DNA of 64,000 nt from Anastatus disparis (taxonomy: Eukaryota > Arthropoda > Insecta > Hymenoptera > Eupelmidae): NCBI GenBank assembly GCA_017163975.1, contig JAFFSR010000227.1, forward strand, positions 744,001-808,000. Direction: 5' to 3'. Below, in pieces: positions 24,288 to 38,900 of this stretch; the stretch's first letter is position 1; each line of letters opens with the position of its first letter. The notes under the pieces are model-generated. The model made no database searches and was not told the DNA's origin. It saw nothing but the letters and a program-made list of their open reading frames with translations. The position numbers and the translations under genes were made by a program.

Positions 24288-27188
24288 AATACTTTTTTAT
24301 ATGAAGAAGAAACATCAATATAACTTTTTAACAAAAATTCACTATAAATTTCATAGAATAATTCTCTTCATAAAGTAATTACAATAACAATAATAATCCA
24401 TCTACTTTATAAAATTAAAAAATTCCAGCGATCATCTATTTTTATAATATCTTTATTATCTAATAATCAAAGTTACATAATTTAAAAAAAAAATAATGAC
24501 AATTACAGATGTTAGATATTTAGTATCGATAAAGGAGTTCCAACAAAACCTTTTCCTCCTGCAATCGACAGTAATGCTGGGATCCGAGTGTGTGTATGAA
24601 TGAAATGCTATAGATCTTTCAGTTCCATATGAGATATGACCGGAAGCATAGAAGCCTGTATGCGTCACATCGTATCGCGCCGTCACTGCTGTCGCCTCAC
24701 GCATCATATGTATTTTGTTGCACATGTATTTTAGGTTGATATTAACAATAAATTTATTTATAATAAAGTCAATTATTTGCATCTTTCAAAATTTAATGCA
24801 GTTATCAAGGAAAGAAATTAGATTAAATTAAATTAGAAATACAGCTACTTCCATGAGTTTTCAAAATGTTATATATAATCGAATAATTATTTTAGAAATA
24901 TATATGTAAAAAAATTTATTGTTAAGAAAGTAGAAATTAGTCTAAAATACAAATACAACAAAACATATGCTGTCCGTGGAAGCAGGACTACTACATGAAA
25001 ATTCTCTTTTATCTTAGCCATAACAAAACGTCCTAAAGGATATGAGAAGGGCATTACCATGATGTTATGTAATAAACAATTTCACACTGCATGTATAAAG
25101 AGGCAAGGGTCATAGTTTTTAGTGAGTAAAGTTATGGCGTTATATTAAGTAGTTGACCTGATTCAGCGTACCAGGGCCTTATTGTATGGATCTAGCTTAT
25201 CAATCATCCCTTTAGGAAAAACATATGTTTCGTTTCAATAAAATATTATAAAGCTCAATTTACAGATATTTTTATTAAGACTTTCATTTTAATTTAACAT
25301 ACTTCTGTAGATTTGTATTATTAAATTCATAATTTGATGTGATTCTAATAATCACTTGATTAATCCGAATTATTTTCATAATTAAGTACGAATTATTGTA
25401 GAACTTTTTAAAATATATTGTATTCTGTAGAATTGTTAATATAATTAAATAAATCTATATTTCTGAGAGTTTAGAACTAAAATATTATTTTTAAAAAATT
25501 ATATAAACATCATCAGTTTATACGCTTTTCTTATACTTATTTCCGTAAAAAATGACATATGACAAATTATTTTCTAAATATTAAAATAAAAATTCATATT
25601 TGTCCAATAATCAACAGGAAACCTACTTTGAAATAAACATATACATTCCATTGCTTAAATAATAAGATGCACGAAAACGCTAACAATCTATCTTAAAACT
25701 CAATTTTCAACCGCACGCTGCTGACACATATGTATATATTTGTTTGTCTATGTCCAAAAAGATACTGAAAAAAAACCAGGAATATGAGCATGTTGCAAGA
25801 AAAAAAAAAGAAAGAATAAAAAAATGCAATACACGAGAAAAGAGTATACGTCTGGTCCGAGGTCAGAAGTAACCGGTAGTTAAGTTTCCGGTTCGGAACT
25901 ATGTGGTATTGGACAGTATGTAGCACCCACACTCTCTCTCTCTCTCTCTCTCTCATTGTCATCGTCTCCTTCTACAGACCGCAGGATGAACAACGTTCTG
26001 CAAACTTATCACTTTTTAAGCTCTTTATCTGTGCGCCGGGGAAACGACTGGTCGTTGGCCCTGTATACATTGCAACAGAGAGATTGAGGCGACATATTAA
26101 ATTTAAAAAAATTTTTATTTTCATTTGTTTCATTTAGCATGGTACTTGTAAATAATAAAAAATTAATTGTTGATTTAATAATTATTCATAAAAAATATCT
26201 TAGGAATACAATTAACAAAAATTAGATTTACAAAATTAAAAATAAAGAAATCTACGAACTGTCGTAATATATACACGTTCACTGTTTCTCAGTTTAAGAG
26301 TATAAGCTCATTTATTTATTAATATATGGATTAGAAATAAAAAAAATAAAAAAAAAAACTTGTTATACATTTTATTAAGTTCTTTCAGTTATTTATATAA
26401 TAAATTATTTAAATTTTATTTTATAAAAAATATACAATATTTGCTGCAACATCTATAATTCACTTTCTTTTTGTTTTCTTAAACCTTTATCTTCTTGCAT
26501 ATAAAACCTTACCTTTTTTACACTGCTTCTGAAACTTTATCTTCCACAGCAGCTGTTCTATAAGCCACAAGTAAGCTTTCGGCAAGAAAATTTCAAGTCT
26601 AGAGAAAGTAAAAAAAAATGCACGAAATTTCTTACAAGAGCGCAATTGTCATCGAAGTCTGAGGTTTTGCCTGTGGATAGAAAAAAAATAAAATTCTTCG
26701 CGAATTATACAAGAAATGTACTAAACCTAAACATGTAAATTTAAAATTATTTACGATGAACAAAATAAAAAGAAACACAGGTTCAAAATGACATTTATTT
26801 ATGATGAAAGGTTAATGAAAAAATATATTATAAATATTTGTTTATGAGTTTTTTTTAATTTTATTTAACATCGCTGTAAACTATAAAAAATTTCAAAATT
26901 CCAAATAATTTTTATGTATATTTCAAAGTGAAAATTCGAACACAAAAACTTAAGAATAATAAAAAGTGCAAATTTTACAAATTTATTTGTGTTAAAATAG
27001 AAAGATTATAATATAATGTTAAGATAGCAAGCACACTCTGTAAGTTAATTTTACAAAAAATTTTTCTGTTGATTTTAATAGTACACAAAAATTATAAAGT
27101 TACAAAAAATATTGACGAATTACAGAAAATTTTTTACAATGTATGTTATTTCAATCATTAAAAATATTGATGCGGCCAGAATTATAGA
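24288..27188. other. Intergenic region with two higher-GC islands
   Basis: Islands at 24540-24720 and 25830-26100 stand out from the AT-rich background. The minus-strand open frame at 24456-24782 has a balanced middle section but no recognisable domain or convincing splice sites, so it is left as a possible exon or regulatory island. Confidence 0.3.
25932..25954. repeat. (CT)n microsatellite
   Basis: Uninterrupted CT dinucleotides over 23 nt, in an island of higher GC (25830-26100). Open frames on both strands there are compositional. Confidence 0.9.
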
Positions 27189-27379
27189 TTTTTTTTTTAT
27201 TTAACGTCGTTGTATTTATGCTATCATTAAGATACTAATTAGCGACGGAGGTCTTTTCAATGTGTTTACTAACAAAGAACATGTAACTAGTGTAGTAGTG
27301 CTTGTATCGATCGGCCGAGACTGGGATTAGAACTCAAATTCTCGAGATTATGAATCCATCACTCTACCGACTGAGCAAA
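27189..27379 (-). mobile_element. tRNA-derived SINE, family 1, copy 2
   Basis: Same layout as copy 1 but more diverged (B-box region AGTTCTAATCCCAG on the minus strand; tail ending ACGACGTTAAATAAAAAA). The 5' head is eroded and no clear target duplication is seen, so this is an older copy. Confidence 0.8.
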
Positions 27380-29925
27380 ACTTACATAGAAAAATTTCAT
27401 TATCATATGCCGTCTAAAAGTGTGTTAAACAAATGAAGAAACAAAAAAAAGACGCCCCTCAAGTTAAAGAAAAGTAATATTTGTAAATGACCAGTAAATT
27501 TTTATATAATTTATAAAAAACAAAAATATATTTATATTACAATTTAACATTTGAATGAAAAGTTTAACTAATTTGACAAATAAGATTGTTAAAATCAGTG
27601 AAAAGTATCCTTTCCTAATTAAAGCGTGTTTCTTAATTAAAGAACTTTGGTAGCAAAAGTCTTATTTCTTGATAATATTCCTTTTTTCTTAGCTATAATC
27701 GAGCTGATACCAAAAATATTCTGAACCTCGTCCAAGTTATCTTATTCCTTTAGCGAAAAGCTACTCTAGCGCATAATTACAGAGTGACTTGAAGGGGGGT
27801 AAAAGGTAAGATAATCAAAGAGCTCGAATTTCAATTATCCAGGCCATTAGAACTCCGCCGTGCGTATGACACTTTAAGCCAAGAGAAAGATAGAAAATGC
27901 GTCGGCGTTATTAGCTTTAGTTAGAATTTTCTTCATCGTTCATATTATATACAGATACGTACGTAATCTTGAAAATTCTCAGATTTTAGGTAGACGCTAA
28001 GATTAATGCGCTTCGTTTCGAGCGGCGAAATCACCTAAGAGACTGAAAGATACAAATTAAGCCACACACGTAGACATCTCCAGAGAGCAAAACGGGAGAA
28101 AAATATATAGATATTCCGATAGACTAGATAGATAGAGCGAGATTTGAATTGAATTTGTAGCAATCGGAAGCAGCTGCTAGCTACGCTAATATGCACATCT
28201 CGTCTCTTGCCTTTACTTTTACGATATGCAGACGGTCGTTCGATAAAAAGTTCACGTCTTCATCTTAAAGGAGGAAAAGTTAAATGTAACAATAGAAAGA
28301 GTTTTAAATAAAATTGTAAATATATAATAGAATTCAAAGACTATTGTTTACTTGCTGAGTTTATGTTAAATTATTTTATTTGCTAATGCTATTGAATGGA
28401 AAATAAGTGTTCATATGATAAATTCTTGACTATTCTGATCCTATGATTTACAGAAGAATATTGTAAAAATTATTATCAACATTAAGCATCAATTAACTTT
28501 TTATATTATAAATATTTAAAAATTTCAACATTAAGTCATAATTACTTTTTTGAAGAATATTTGCTTCGTCTTGCAGGAAGTATTACATTTTAAATATTTT
28601 ATTGATTATTGAATATAATAGTGAAAAAAGTAAAAATGTATATCTAACGACATTATTTATTTTAAAACATGACAGTTATGACATTTTTTTAGGAATATAA
28701 ACAGGATGCAACAAATTTTCGTGAAAGTAAAACAAACAGTTAAAAGCCCTAGAAAGAAATAAACATTTCATAGAGTCAGAGATAAACGGTTATATACGAA
28801 CATAAAATGTGAAAAGTGCGCAGAGGAAGATAATAACGTACTGTGAGAGAAAGATGAAACGTCGAGCGTATATACCAAATGAAAAATATATTCTACAATT
28901 TTTTCATATAACAAATTTACAATTGATGCTCAATTTTTTTTCTATCTCCAATATTCTGTTAAAAGCGTCAAAATAATTTCTCTTTTGTATAGTAATTTAT
29001 TGTCTGCTAGATTTATTAAAAATTTTCTTACAAATTAACCTAAATATTTAATTTTATAAAAATTTGAAAACATGTTTTTATGTTAATTTGTCACTGAAAT
29101 GTATTGACTCGATTTGGGAAGAGATAAAAATTTGTCTTTCATTTCATCCAGATGAATGGACTACACGTGACCCAAAAATTTTTAAATCAAATAGCTTACT
29201 TTTCCTTAATTACCTTGTTTTTTTCGAAAATAAAAATTCTGAATTTTAAAATTTTAAAATGTAAATACGCCCGCGCATCAATACATTTTGTATATCTCGT
29301 ATATTATGTATTTATAACTTCCCTTCCTCTCTCCGTCTCCAAATTTTTCTCATTCATAATCTTTTCTTTTTACTCTTAGCTCTAAATTTAAAAAAATATT
29401 TTTTAAAAGCTTTCCATTCAGTTAAATTAATAAAACTTTCTCTTAAGCTTTTGAATAATTAGTTTTGTAAATTAGTAAAATTTGTAAGTGAAAATTTTCC
29501 TTAAAATTAACTTAGTTATTACTTTGTTGTGTAAGAAATAATAGATCGGTTTGATGAAAATGAACTTTGTTTATAAAAAACACTTTCATAGTTACAAAAA
29601 TAATAACTCAGGTATTAAAATTAAAAAAAAAATTTAAAAATACTATTCTGATTTTCATAATCCTATTTCATCATCTAAAGCCATTTTCTATATTTATATT
29701 TGTTTACCTTATTTTCGTTGACTTATATTATAGATTCATCAGTCTATTTTAATGCGCTTATTAACTACACATTGTTGGATTCCATTAAATATGGAATTAA
29801 TTAAATTTAAAGAGAATGCAACAATATATACATTAGTTATTTTGTTTAAAATTGTGCAGTTCCAATTTCTCAAGAAAATTCTGATATCACAAATCTTTTT
29901 AGTTTGTAAAAATATAGTCATTATA
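27380..29925. other. Non-coding region with a higher-GC island
   Basis: 27720-28280 is less AT-rich (for example GGAAGCAGCTGCTAGCTACG, with an E-box CAGCTG). Both sides are AT-rich. No gene is seen; the island is a candidate conserved non-coding element. Confidence 0.3.
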
Positions 29926-30155
29926 CCGTGAAGGACGTAATTTCTGATCACTTAGGAGGTATTTCTGATCACATATTTACATGTAAAAAAGTAATAGTAT
30001 ATTTCTTTTTCACACAAACGAAGCATTTCTTACACTCAATCTATTTTTTCTCATAAATAAAAAAAAAGTTTTTCCTACTAAAATCTTATAGATTATGATT
30101 TATAATAAATAATGATCAGAAATTACGCCCTGATCAGGAACTACGTCCTTTACGG
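29926..30155. mobile_element. 230-bp TA-flanked fold-back MITE
   Basis: CCGTGAAGGACGTAATTTCT at the left is mirrored at the right (CTACGTCCTTTACGG), with TA on both outer sides. TGATCA occurs repeatedly in both subterminal regions, in the context TTTCTGATCA. Confidence 0.75.
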
Positions 30156-32039
30156 TATTCGAAAATCCGATTCTTGAATTTTTATTAAAAAATTTTATAA
30201 AATAATAAGTGTCAATATCTTTAATATTTCCGTAAAATTCTTCATAATGACAGAAATATCTTAAATTTTTATCTGTGGAACTGCTTATATGTCCTAAACT
30301 AAATATGTGACCTAAATAGTGTTTTTTGTTTTAAATCTAATCTTTTAGAAAGATAACATTTACCAACGTATTTCAGTATATTTCTATGCCCTAATTGCAC
30401 ATCATTATTATTTATTTTATTTAAATATTTTTGTAACTTATAGTTTCTGATTTTCAATCTGTAATAATTTAAATCAAGTTAAATGTCAACTTAACGATAA
30501 AAAAATGGCGAATTATTCACTATGAATTTATTGCTATAGTTTTACAATATTAGCCTTTGACAACATTTGAATGGGCTCGTTTTCAACTGTCAATTACATA
30601 AGAAAAAATTGTTAAATCCTTAACTAATTTTGCATTTTATTTTCGTATTCAACTTCATTATATCATCGGTAAGCGATTCAGAAAAAATTTTTGCAGATTC
30701 ACAGGTTCTAAATATTAAGATCAAACTTTAAATTATTAATAAAAAAATCGTCATATTTAAAATTTCAACTTCTTTTCCCTTAACTACAACTTTGACGAAA
30801 ATCACGTATTTCGATTTATTTATAACTAAAATAGTATAATAAAATTATTTGGTTTAATTTTAAAACGTGGTAAGTTTGAATTTTTAAGCAAAAACCAACA
30901 TTTTTTAAATTTCTGATGAATTCTATTTCGCCGCAAGAAATAGTACATTTGGATTAATCGCTCTCCTTTAAACAATAATACATTTTTACGATATCTTGCA
31001 ATGACTTGGAATCATTCGACCAGCTGAACGCGATTTATAAAAGTTAAAAAAAATACGAGATCTAAATGCAATACAATCTTCTATACATAAAATTAAATAA
31101 TTAAAATTTATGTACGTTTTATTAGATTATAAATAAAAAATAAAGGTGTTAGGTATCAAAAACAATCATTACACTGAAGACCTCTTAAATATATGAACTG
31201 AATACTCTATTTAATTTTTAAAAATTTTTTCAAAATTTAGTATGGTTTTATAAACAATATACATTTAGAAAAGTATCAACGTACTTTTTGATAGAAATTA
31301 AAATTTTTTATAAATATTTTAGATCATTGAATTGAGATTGTTAAACTAGTTTTATAAACGAAAATGAAGGTTTAATAAAGTTCGGTGAATAAATAATAAA
31401 TCTAAAAGATTTTTTAAAATTAAAAAACTTTCTTAATCATCAAGTGCTCTATAAACCCAAAAAGGGCGAAAATAAATAACAAAAGTACCTTTATAACACA
31501 GATACAGAGAATATCATTGGTATAAGACTCCGTATAGTAGGATTAAAAAAATAAAAAGAGCCGAAAACGTTTTCGAGAAGAGAAGGAGAGGTAGACTAAG
31601 AGAAAGAGAAAGAAGATGCGAATGAAAAAGCGAAGCAGACGGTTTACAATACACACTCATATACGTGCCTCTATCGCATCTCACACATCGTACGCACATG
31701 CTCTCGAAGCGCATGCAAGTGTTGGTATATCGGAGAGAACGAAAAGAAAAGGAAATAGTAAAGTGAGGGTGTGGCGCACCATAGCGCACCCAAGCAAGAG
31801 GGAAGAGTCACTATACAGCTGTAACACAAGACGTACCTTATAACACAATACAGTAGTAGTGTGCATAAAGTCACACATGTATGCCAAGACCGTAAGAACT
31901 AAATTTTCAAACAAGTAGAGAAAGAGAGCCTGAGAAATTCAGGAGAATAGTTACATGTATACACAGAAAGAGTATTAAAATATAAGCAAAAAGTAAAAAA
32001 AAAATCAAAAGATAAAGAGCGATGAATGTAGCATAATGA

Positions 32040-32950
32040 AGGAGAAAGAAAGAAAGAAATAAAGATAGAAGCGGCGCAGCGCGTGCTGGCGGCGGCAAAC
32101 GAGCTATACACAAAACTGTAGCTTTGAACCTATCGCTCTCTTGGCAAGCGAGACAGTCGCGCGGCATGCGGCGCAACGTGCGTATGGCGGCGGCTCTTAA
32201 CGTTTCCTTGTTTCGAGTTGCCGCTGCAAGTCATTTTTTTTAAAAATAAAAACAACTTGCACCTATATTGTTTGTTTGTTTTATTTTATTACTGTCATTG
32301 TTATGCGTAATTATTAAATTTAAAAGAAAAAAAAAAGGAAAGCAGTGCTCGCCTACCTTTTTCTCTCGTCTACTTTTAAATAATCAAAAGAATCCAATGC
32401 AATTGATTTATTTTTATTTGGTTAAGTGTAAACAAGAGAGAAAGAGAAGCAATAATATTTGACGCACGTGCACACGAAAGTTTATCAATCAAGTGAAATA
32501 CGTTTTTTTTCCTCACGTACGAGTTTTGTTTACATTTTTCTTTTGAAGATTAAAAAAAAAAGTCATCAGCTGAGCCGATAACCGAGAGAAAAAGAGTAAG
32601 TTTGCGCTAATAATAAAAAAGTATAAATTTATATATGGTTAATATGAATACAATAGATATAACGTAGCAAAGTTGTATATTATATACGTTTAACACTAAG
32701 AAAAGTGAAGTTTTAATATATAAAGCGAAGCGCGCAGGAGAAAAAAAAAGAGAGGTCGAGGTTAGTCGCCTCAATATAACTCGCGCGCGCTCTCTGACTC
32801 TTTGGAGTTTGCGCTTTATATGTTCTTCTTTGTTTTGGAGCCGGCTGCTGCTGCTGCTGCTGTTTGGCTTTGCTTGGCTACTGCGGGCTCTTATAACTCG
32901 AGTTCTTATATAGTATCATGGCGCGCTGACGGGGGGGCTTTTATTTTTCA
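32040..32950. promoter_or_regulatory. CpG-rich, promoter-like islands
   Basis: Two GC/CpG-rich patches stand out sharply: 32070-32235 (GGCGGCGGC, GCGCGGCATGCGGCGC) and 32745-32940 (CTCGCGCGCGCTCTC, a (CTG)6 run at 32845-32862 and GGCGCGCTGACGGGGGGG). The flanks are purine-rich on the + strand (31540-32060) or T-rich. Such islands in an AT-rich insect genome often mark constitutive or developmental promoters with long untranslated first exons. No coding exon is visible, and open frames on both strands here follow base composition. Confidence 0.3.
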
Positions 32951-35900
32951 TATTTTCCACGAAATTGCACTCTAAGCGACAAACTTTAAGCTTTGTCCCG
33001 TTCAATGGCTTTGTCTTTTTTTCAAAACAAATGCTTTTTAGGAGTTATACCAAATTTACGTGTTTATTTAAAAATTGCTTTCTAACACTTTCAATTATTC
33101 GTAATAGGGGAACCTTTTTTTTTAATTTTTTAGGCACTTATATGACATTTTTGATTATCAAAAGTAAGGTTATACTCGTATATACTGAAAAATATATATT
33201 TTAATAAGAAAATTTTAATTTTGCAATATTTTATATAATATAGGATAGGTTGTCTCAAATTGTTTAACTTTTTTTTCATCAAACTTGAACGTATATATTT
33301 TAACAATAAGTTTGTACATTGATGCATCCTGTTTATTTGATGATATAACAGTTGCATTTATTTAGCATCGAAGGAGAGATTTAAAAATCCATTTTAAAAT
33401 GCATGAGTATTTGTTGACGTTATATGTTAAAAAATAGCATTTTAAACACTCGACTGCTGAATATTTATTCGGCAAAATTGATATCGCCCCGTTCATTATT
33501 GCTTGCGTACATCAAAATGCATTTTACAATCTCGAATAACTTTTACCTCGTATCAGATTTATTTTTAACAATTTTCATGCCATTTTATCATCGTTCATTT
33601 TAATTTACATAAAATTTATCGTCCATTGAAAAACTTTGTAGCTGCTATTTTCATTTAGATGGATGAAAAAAAATTGATTAATTTCATGTTGTATATACGC
33701 ATTTTCATTTGATAAATATAATCTAAAAGATATGATCACATAAATATTCTTTTCAAAAGAAATAGTAGTTTGGTCAAATATACAATTTAATAAATTTTTA
33801 AAAAAATACTATTACTATCAACAGAATTTCATAGTAAAAGTAAGAAATTTGTTTTTCTATCGTTGATTAATGCACTTCGTTGATCTCGAATTTAAAAATC
33901 TTTAAAAATATCATATTTCAATGAAATTATTATTGCAATAAACATCGATGAATAATGAATTTAAAATTCACCTCTCTGATCCATGCACCAACAAAAGCAG
34001 AAAGTTCTAACAGTTGCAAGTAATCAATCTTACTAACGCTCTTCAACTATACAAAAATAACGCCTTCTGCTCTAAATGAAAACAAACGATGCTTAAAAAT
34101 AAGAGAAAAGTTGAAAAAGGATACCAATAAAAGAAGGTTAAATAGTTATATCTAAAGGTTATTATTTTTTCTTTTTTATAACAATATATCGAACCAACGA
34201 ATTTCCTTTTTCTCGACGAGAAGCATACGTCTATATATACGCGTACGTACATAAGGGGTGAGTAATATATCGCGTGTCCGCAGTAAGTTTAACTTTCCCC
34301 TTCGTTTTATCATTCATTCAGAACCTTATCGAGAATTGTTTAGTTTAGCTGTTGCATGAAAAATTTTTTCTTTGTTTTCTTTTTTTTATTTAAAATTAAA
34401 AGATTGGTTAAATTAGTTAATGAATTTGAAAATTGAGAAAACATAAGGAAGGAATAACTTTGTTGAATCAGCTCAAAATTCAAGAATTTTGAACCAACAA
34501 CAATATTTTTTCTCTTTTAAACTTTAATTTTTTCTTATTTAAGTTTAATTAGTTGAGCTAATTCGATAAGAAAAGTGTCTGCATTTAAAGCATAGATATA
34601 AAGCTAATTAAAAGAAGATTTGAAAAAAAAAGTTAACTTTTTCTTTAATTTTCATTCCCATTGTTAGCGTTGCACGTACTATTGTAAAACTGTTCGTTCT
34701 TTGTTACAGAGAAGCTTATTACGAAAATTAATTTTCCTTGTTTAATTTTTATAGCTCATATATTTTTAAAACTCGTGTACAAAAAAAAAAGAAGTAAAAG
34801 TTATACGAAAAAAACATTAGCTTATTTACTCTTTGTACTGTACGTTTAAAATTGTAAAAGAAAAAAAAAACAAAAGTAGATAATGTATTCATTAAAACAG
34901 AAAAGTTTAGAGAATTTGTAATGCAACATTGTAGCAATTTGAAAAGCATTGACGTTTAAGTAAAAAGTATTTCTGTCATTGAAAAAAAAGAAAAAAGGAA
35001 AATTAAATAAAAAGCAAATATAAAAGAGTATCCATGTCTGCACGCCATTAGCTAAATTGAATGGTTAGATTGAATGAAATTTCTACTTGAATAAGTAATT
35101 GATCACTCTTTAAGCAAGACGCTACTCCTTCTTGTCTCTAAAGTCCATAGTCTTTTTAAAATGGTAAATTAAAACCAAGCCGCAGAATCCCTTCAAAGCT
35201 CTTGTAATTTAAATAAAAAAAAAGTTTAAAAAAAAGAAGCGCTTGTTGAGACTTTTTTCATTTTTTTTTTTTACTTTTGCAATTACTTGATGCGCACTGA
35301 CAAGCTTAAATATATAAAAAATTAAATGATAAAATTAATTTTAAATATTTCAATTGCTTATTAATTGAAGATACTTAAAAATACTAAAAATAATCTTCAA
35401 GTTTATTTTAATGAATTTCTTTTATTAATAAGAATTAAGTCACGAAGTATAAAATTAAAATTTTTATAAAAATGTAACTGAATTGAAAGAAAATTTTGAC
35501 GTGTGTTTAAACTGCTTGAGTATATAAAATATATATTTATATATCTAATATTTTTGACACAATCAAAAACAAGAAAATATCGTCAAAAGCAATAAAAGAA
35601 GTAACCAATAAAAATAAATTATTGTCTAATAGCATTAATTTAACCAAGCACTTATTTATGTGTAATAAAATTTAACATACATTAATTTCTTGATGGAGTT
35701 AAAAATTTAAGGTTATTACAGAGAAAGAATAAAAGTTCTCAGAAGTTAATACAAGGTATACATCTCAAAGAGATCAGTATCTCGGCCAGCCCACGCGTTA
35801 ACATGACAAAGGGAAGGCTGATCATGTACCGCAGCGAACGTAAAAAAAGAAAAAAAAAAGTCGAACAATAACAATGAAAATTTTTTTTCTTCTTTTAACA

Positions 35901-38900
35901 ACAAAATTTTTTTCGTATTATTTTGATCCGGTAGCCACATAGAGTAGATGCACATCTTCATGCATAAGCATGATCGCACGCTGCTTACGCTACTATAAGA
36001 AGCTTGTAGTAAGAAATTTTTTTACGGAAATAGAATTAAACGGGCACGGGCTATATGAAGTTGAGATGATATTAGGTATGAGGTCGAAGGAAAAAAAATT
36101 TGTTTTTCTTTATTTCGGTAACCCTCTAGAAAATTTGAGGCGTAAGTATGTTATGCGTAGTGTATATGTATATGGGCGCACATATTTTGCAGAAAAATGA
36201 ATTATAGAACGTCCTCTGCAACGAATGAATGAAATACGCCCCTGTCTGCAATATATCAAATGCTTTGCATTTTTTTTTTCATTTTATGCAGGAGCATATA
36301 CACACACGCGGGAAGGATATCCAATTTTTCGAGACTGTTGGATAAAATGTGTATAGCATGTAGTAAATTCATGAATATCATTTTGACTTTATTAAATTTT
36401 CGTGAGAAAAAAAATTTTTTAAACATAATCAGAAATTTAATCTCATCTTGAGTTTTTGCAAGAATTAAAAACTTTTTTTTAAATGTTTTTTCTACAATTA
36501 GGTAAACAAATGTATTTACAAGAATGAAAATAAAAAGAAAAACGAGGTTAAAAAAATAAAGAGATTTAATGAAATTCAAAAATTAAATCAATTTCTAAAG
36601 CCGCCTTAGCCATATAACAAAAGCCCAGAGGTATAATGTGATCAAAAGCTTCTACTTGAATCCATGATCCTAGCGTTTAACAGAGGCAAATGTATACTAG
36701 GTTATATTCTTAGTCTTTAGAAGTCCTTTAGTCTTTAGAGTGCATGTGCATAAAGATGTACGAAGAAGCCTCTTTTCAAAGCTTATCTATATCTCCATGG
36801 TGTAGCTTTAAGCCTTTAAGGTAGTTTATATGCGCAAAATCAAGAACAAGAAGGATTTTAATAAAATTATTATGCTATACATTGTAGCAGAATGTTTCCA
36901 GTCATTATAGATTGCAATTTCCGATGTAGAAATTTTTAAAATTATTTTTAATGTAAAGTCTTCATTTTTTTTTTTTAAATTTGATTCCGATGTTTTGTGA
37001 ATTATAAGATATATTCTGAAAATAAACCTTGGCCATGGTACACTTAAAGACACATTAAAATTCTGATTCCAAAATTTCTAGAAATGCAAAAAAATAAAGT
37101 TTTCTACGGAAATGGTATTTTTTTTGGCGTCAAAAAAGTATCATAATTCATTTTATCAGTGATCAATAATCGTTTCTGGAAATATAAAAAATTTAGGCCA
37201 TCTTTACTAAGAAAAATAAACATTGTCAAGCTGTAAGATTCTGAAAATTTAAAAAGATTTATGCCTTTTCTGTAATCTTTGCAGATTTCATAAATCATAT
37301 ATAATAAAGTATGATATTTTATATTATGACAAAGTATATTACGAAAAAAAATTGTATTGTTTTATCTATTTTAAATAAAAACATTCTTTTTGCTTCTTTG
37401 CGTTCTTATTTAACTATTTTCAGTACTGTTATTTTATGTAAATTTTTTTTCTCAGTTAAAAGTTTTTAAAGAACGTAATATACAAAATGATAAATTGCAG
37501 GTAGTATATTTCACGAAGTTGAGCTCTTTAAAATTTGTCAAAATCTCTCAAATTTTTTTTCAACACAAGTACTTAAACTAAAACAATTTCCTGGAAATTA
37601 AGTGCAAAACTTTTCGAAATTCCAACAAGCTGTACTAAAATTTTCGAGTACTGCGAGTATATGTATTTTAGTTTTCAAAAGTTTGGTATAACATTGCTCT
37701 TAATTTCATTGAGGTATCTCCTAACCAGTTTATTAGTACAGACAGAAGCTTATTATAAGGATAAGTAGGTAAAGGTGAAAATTATTTTTGGTTATTTTCA
37801 AAAATTTTATAGATAAAAAATAATTATAAAGTTTAACATAAAACGTATTAATATACAAGCTTCACAATGCATAATTTTAATCGCATAATTATTTACACAA
37901 CGAGTTAAATTATTAATTGTTTTCTCAATTTTATATAAACCAAACAAAATGACAAATTCCTTCGTGCTTGAAAAAATATAAGAAAATTATCAAATAAAAA
38001 TAAGGAGGATTAATTTATAAAGTCAAAAAATGAGGTTGAAATTTAAATATTACCGCGATTTATATACTAGTAAATTGATAGAATTGTTAATTTTGCTTAA
38101 TTTACATAATGAAATATCCGCATAATCTTGACGCAGTTATTTTATCGTGTGCATTTAAAACAAATACATCATATGAAACATAATTTTAATTTTACTCTTA
38201 CAAATTCTGGTTGATTCTATTTTTTTTTTTTTTTTAAATAATCTAAATTTAAAAATTCATTTCCTACAATAAATAATCTAAATAAGATTAAAAGGTGATT
38301 GCATAAATGAGTCGTATAAACGTAAAATTATTCTAAAAAAAACGCTTTAAATTTAAAAAAAATTTTCATTTTTGGTAAGAGAATTCTCGATATAAATAAC
38401 TTTCTACATTTAAACTATATTTTTCATAAAATTTAAAAGGCTGGAGTTCCATATAAATTTAAAAATATGGAATGAATTGAATATGCAACTTGTGCGACGT
38501 AAAAGAAAAGAAAAAAAATGTGAAAAGCGATCGATGGTTCCGATACATATTATAAAAGTATTAGAAGAAGCCAGCATGCAGATCAGTCTTCTTAGTTTGA
38601 TATATATACGTTGGCAGTATGCGCCTCTGCGTTTTACCATAAACGCTCGTTTGTCGTTAGCGTATATAGAGGAGAAAGATAAAAAAAGTCATATCTATAG
38701 AGTTACGAGAATGAGCGCATCGTCGTGTCTCAAGAACGGAAGTTCTTAATGAAAGTATATTTTTCATATATTTATTTGATACATTTTGTTGAGTGAAATT
38801 TATGGATATTTACAGGATCTCTGAAATTCAAATAAATTACAAGATGCATTTTTAAAACTATTTGATAGGCCGTAGTTAGCGTTATCTTTAATAAACTTTT

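Noticed and set aside
24456..24782. 108-codon minus-strand frame with a balanced middle part
   Set aside because: No recognised domain or convincing splice sites; kept only as an island in the regional description.
31514..32176. Several open frames on both strands
   Set aside because: The + strand is purine-rich (GA/AAAG), which yields Ser/Leu/Phe-rich frames on the other strand by composition.
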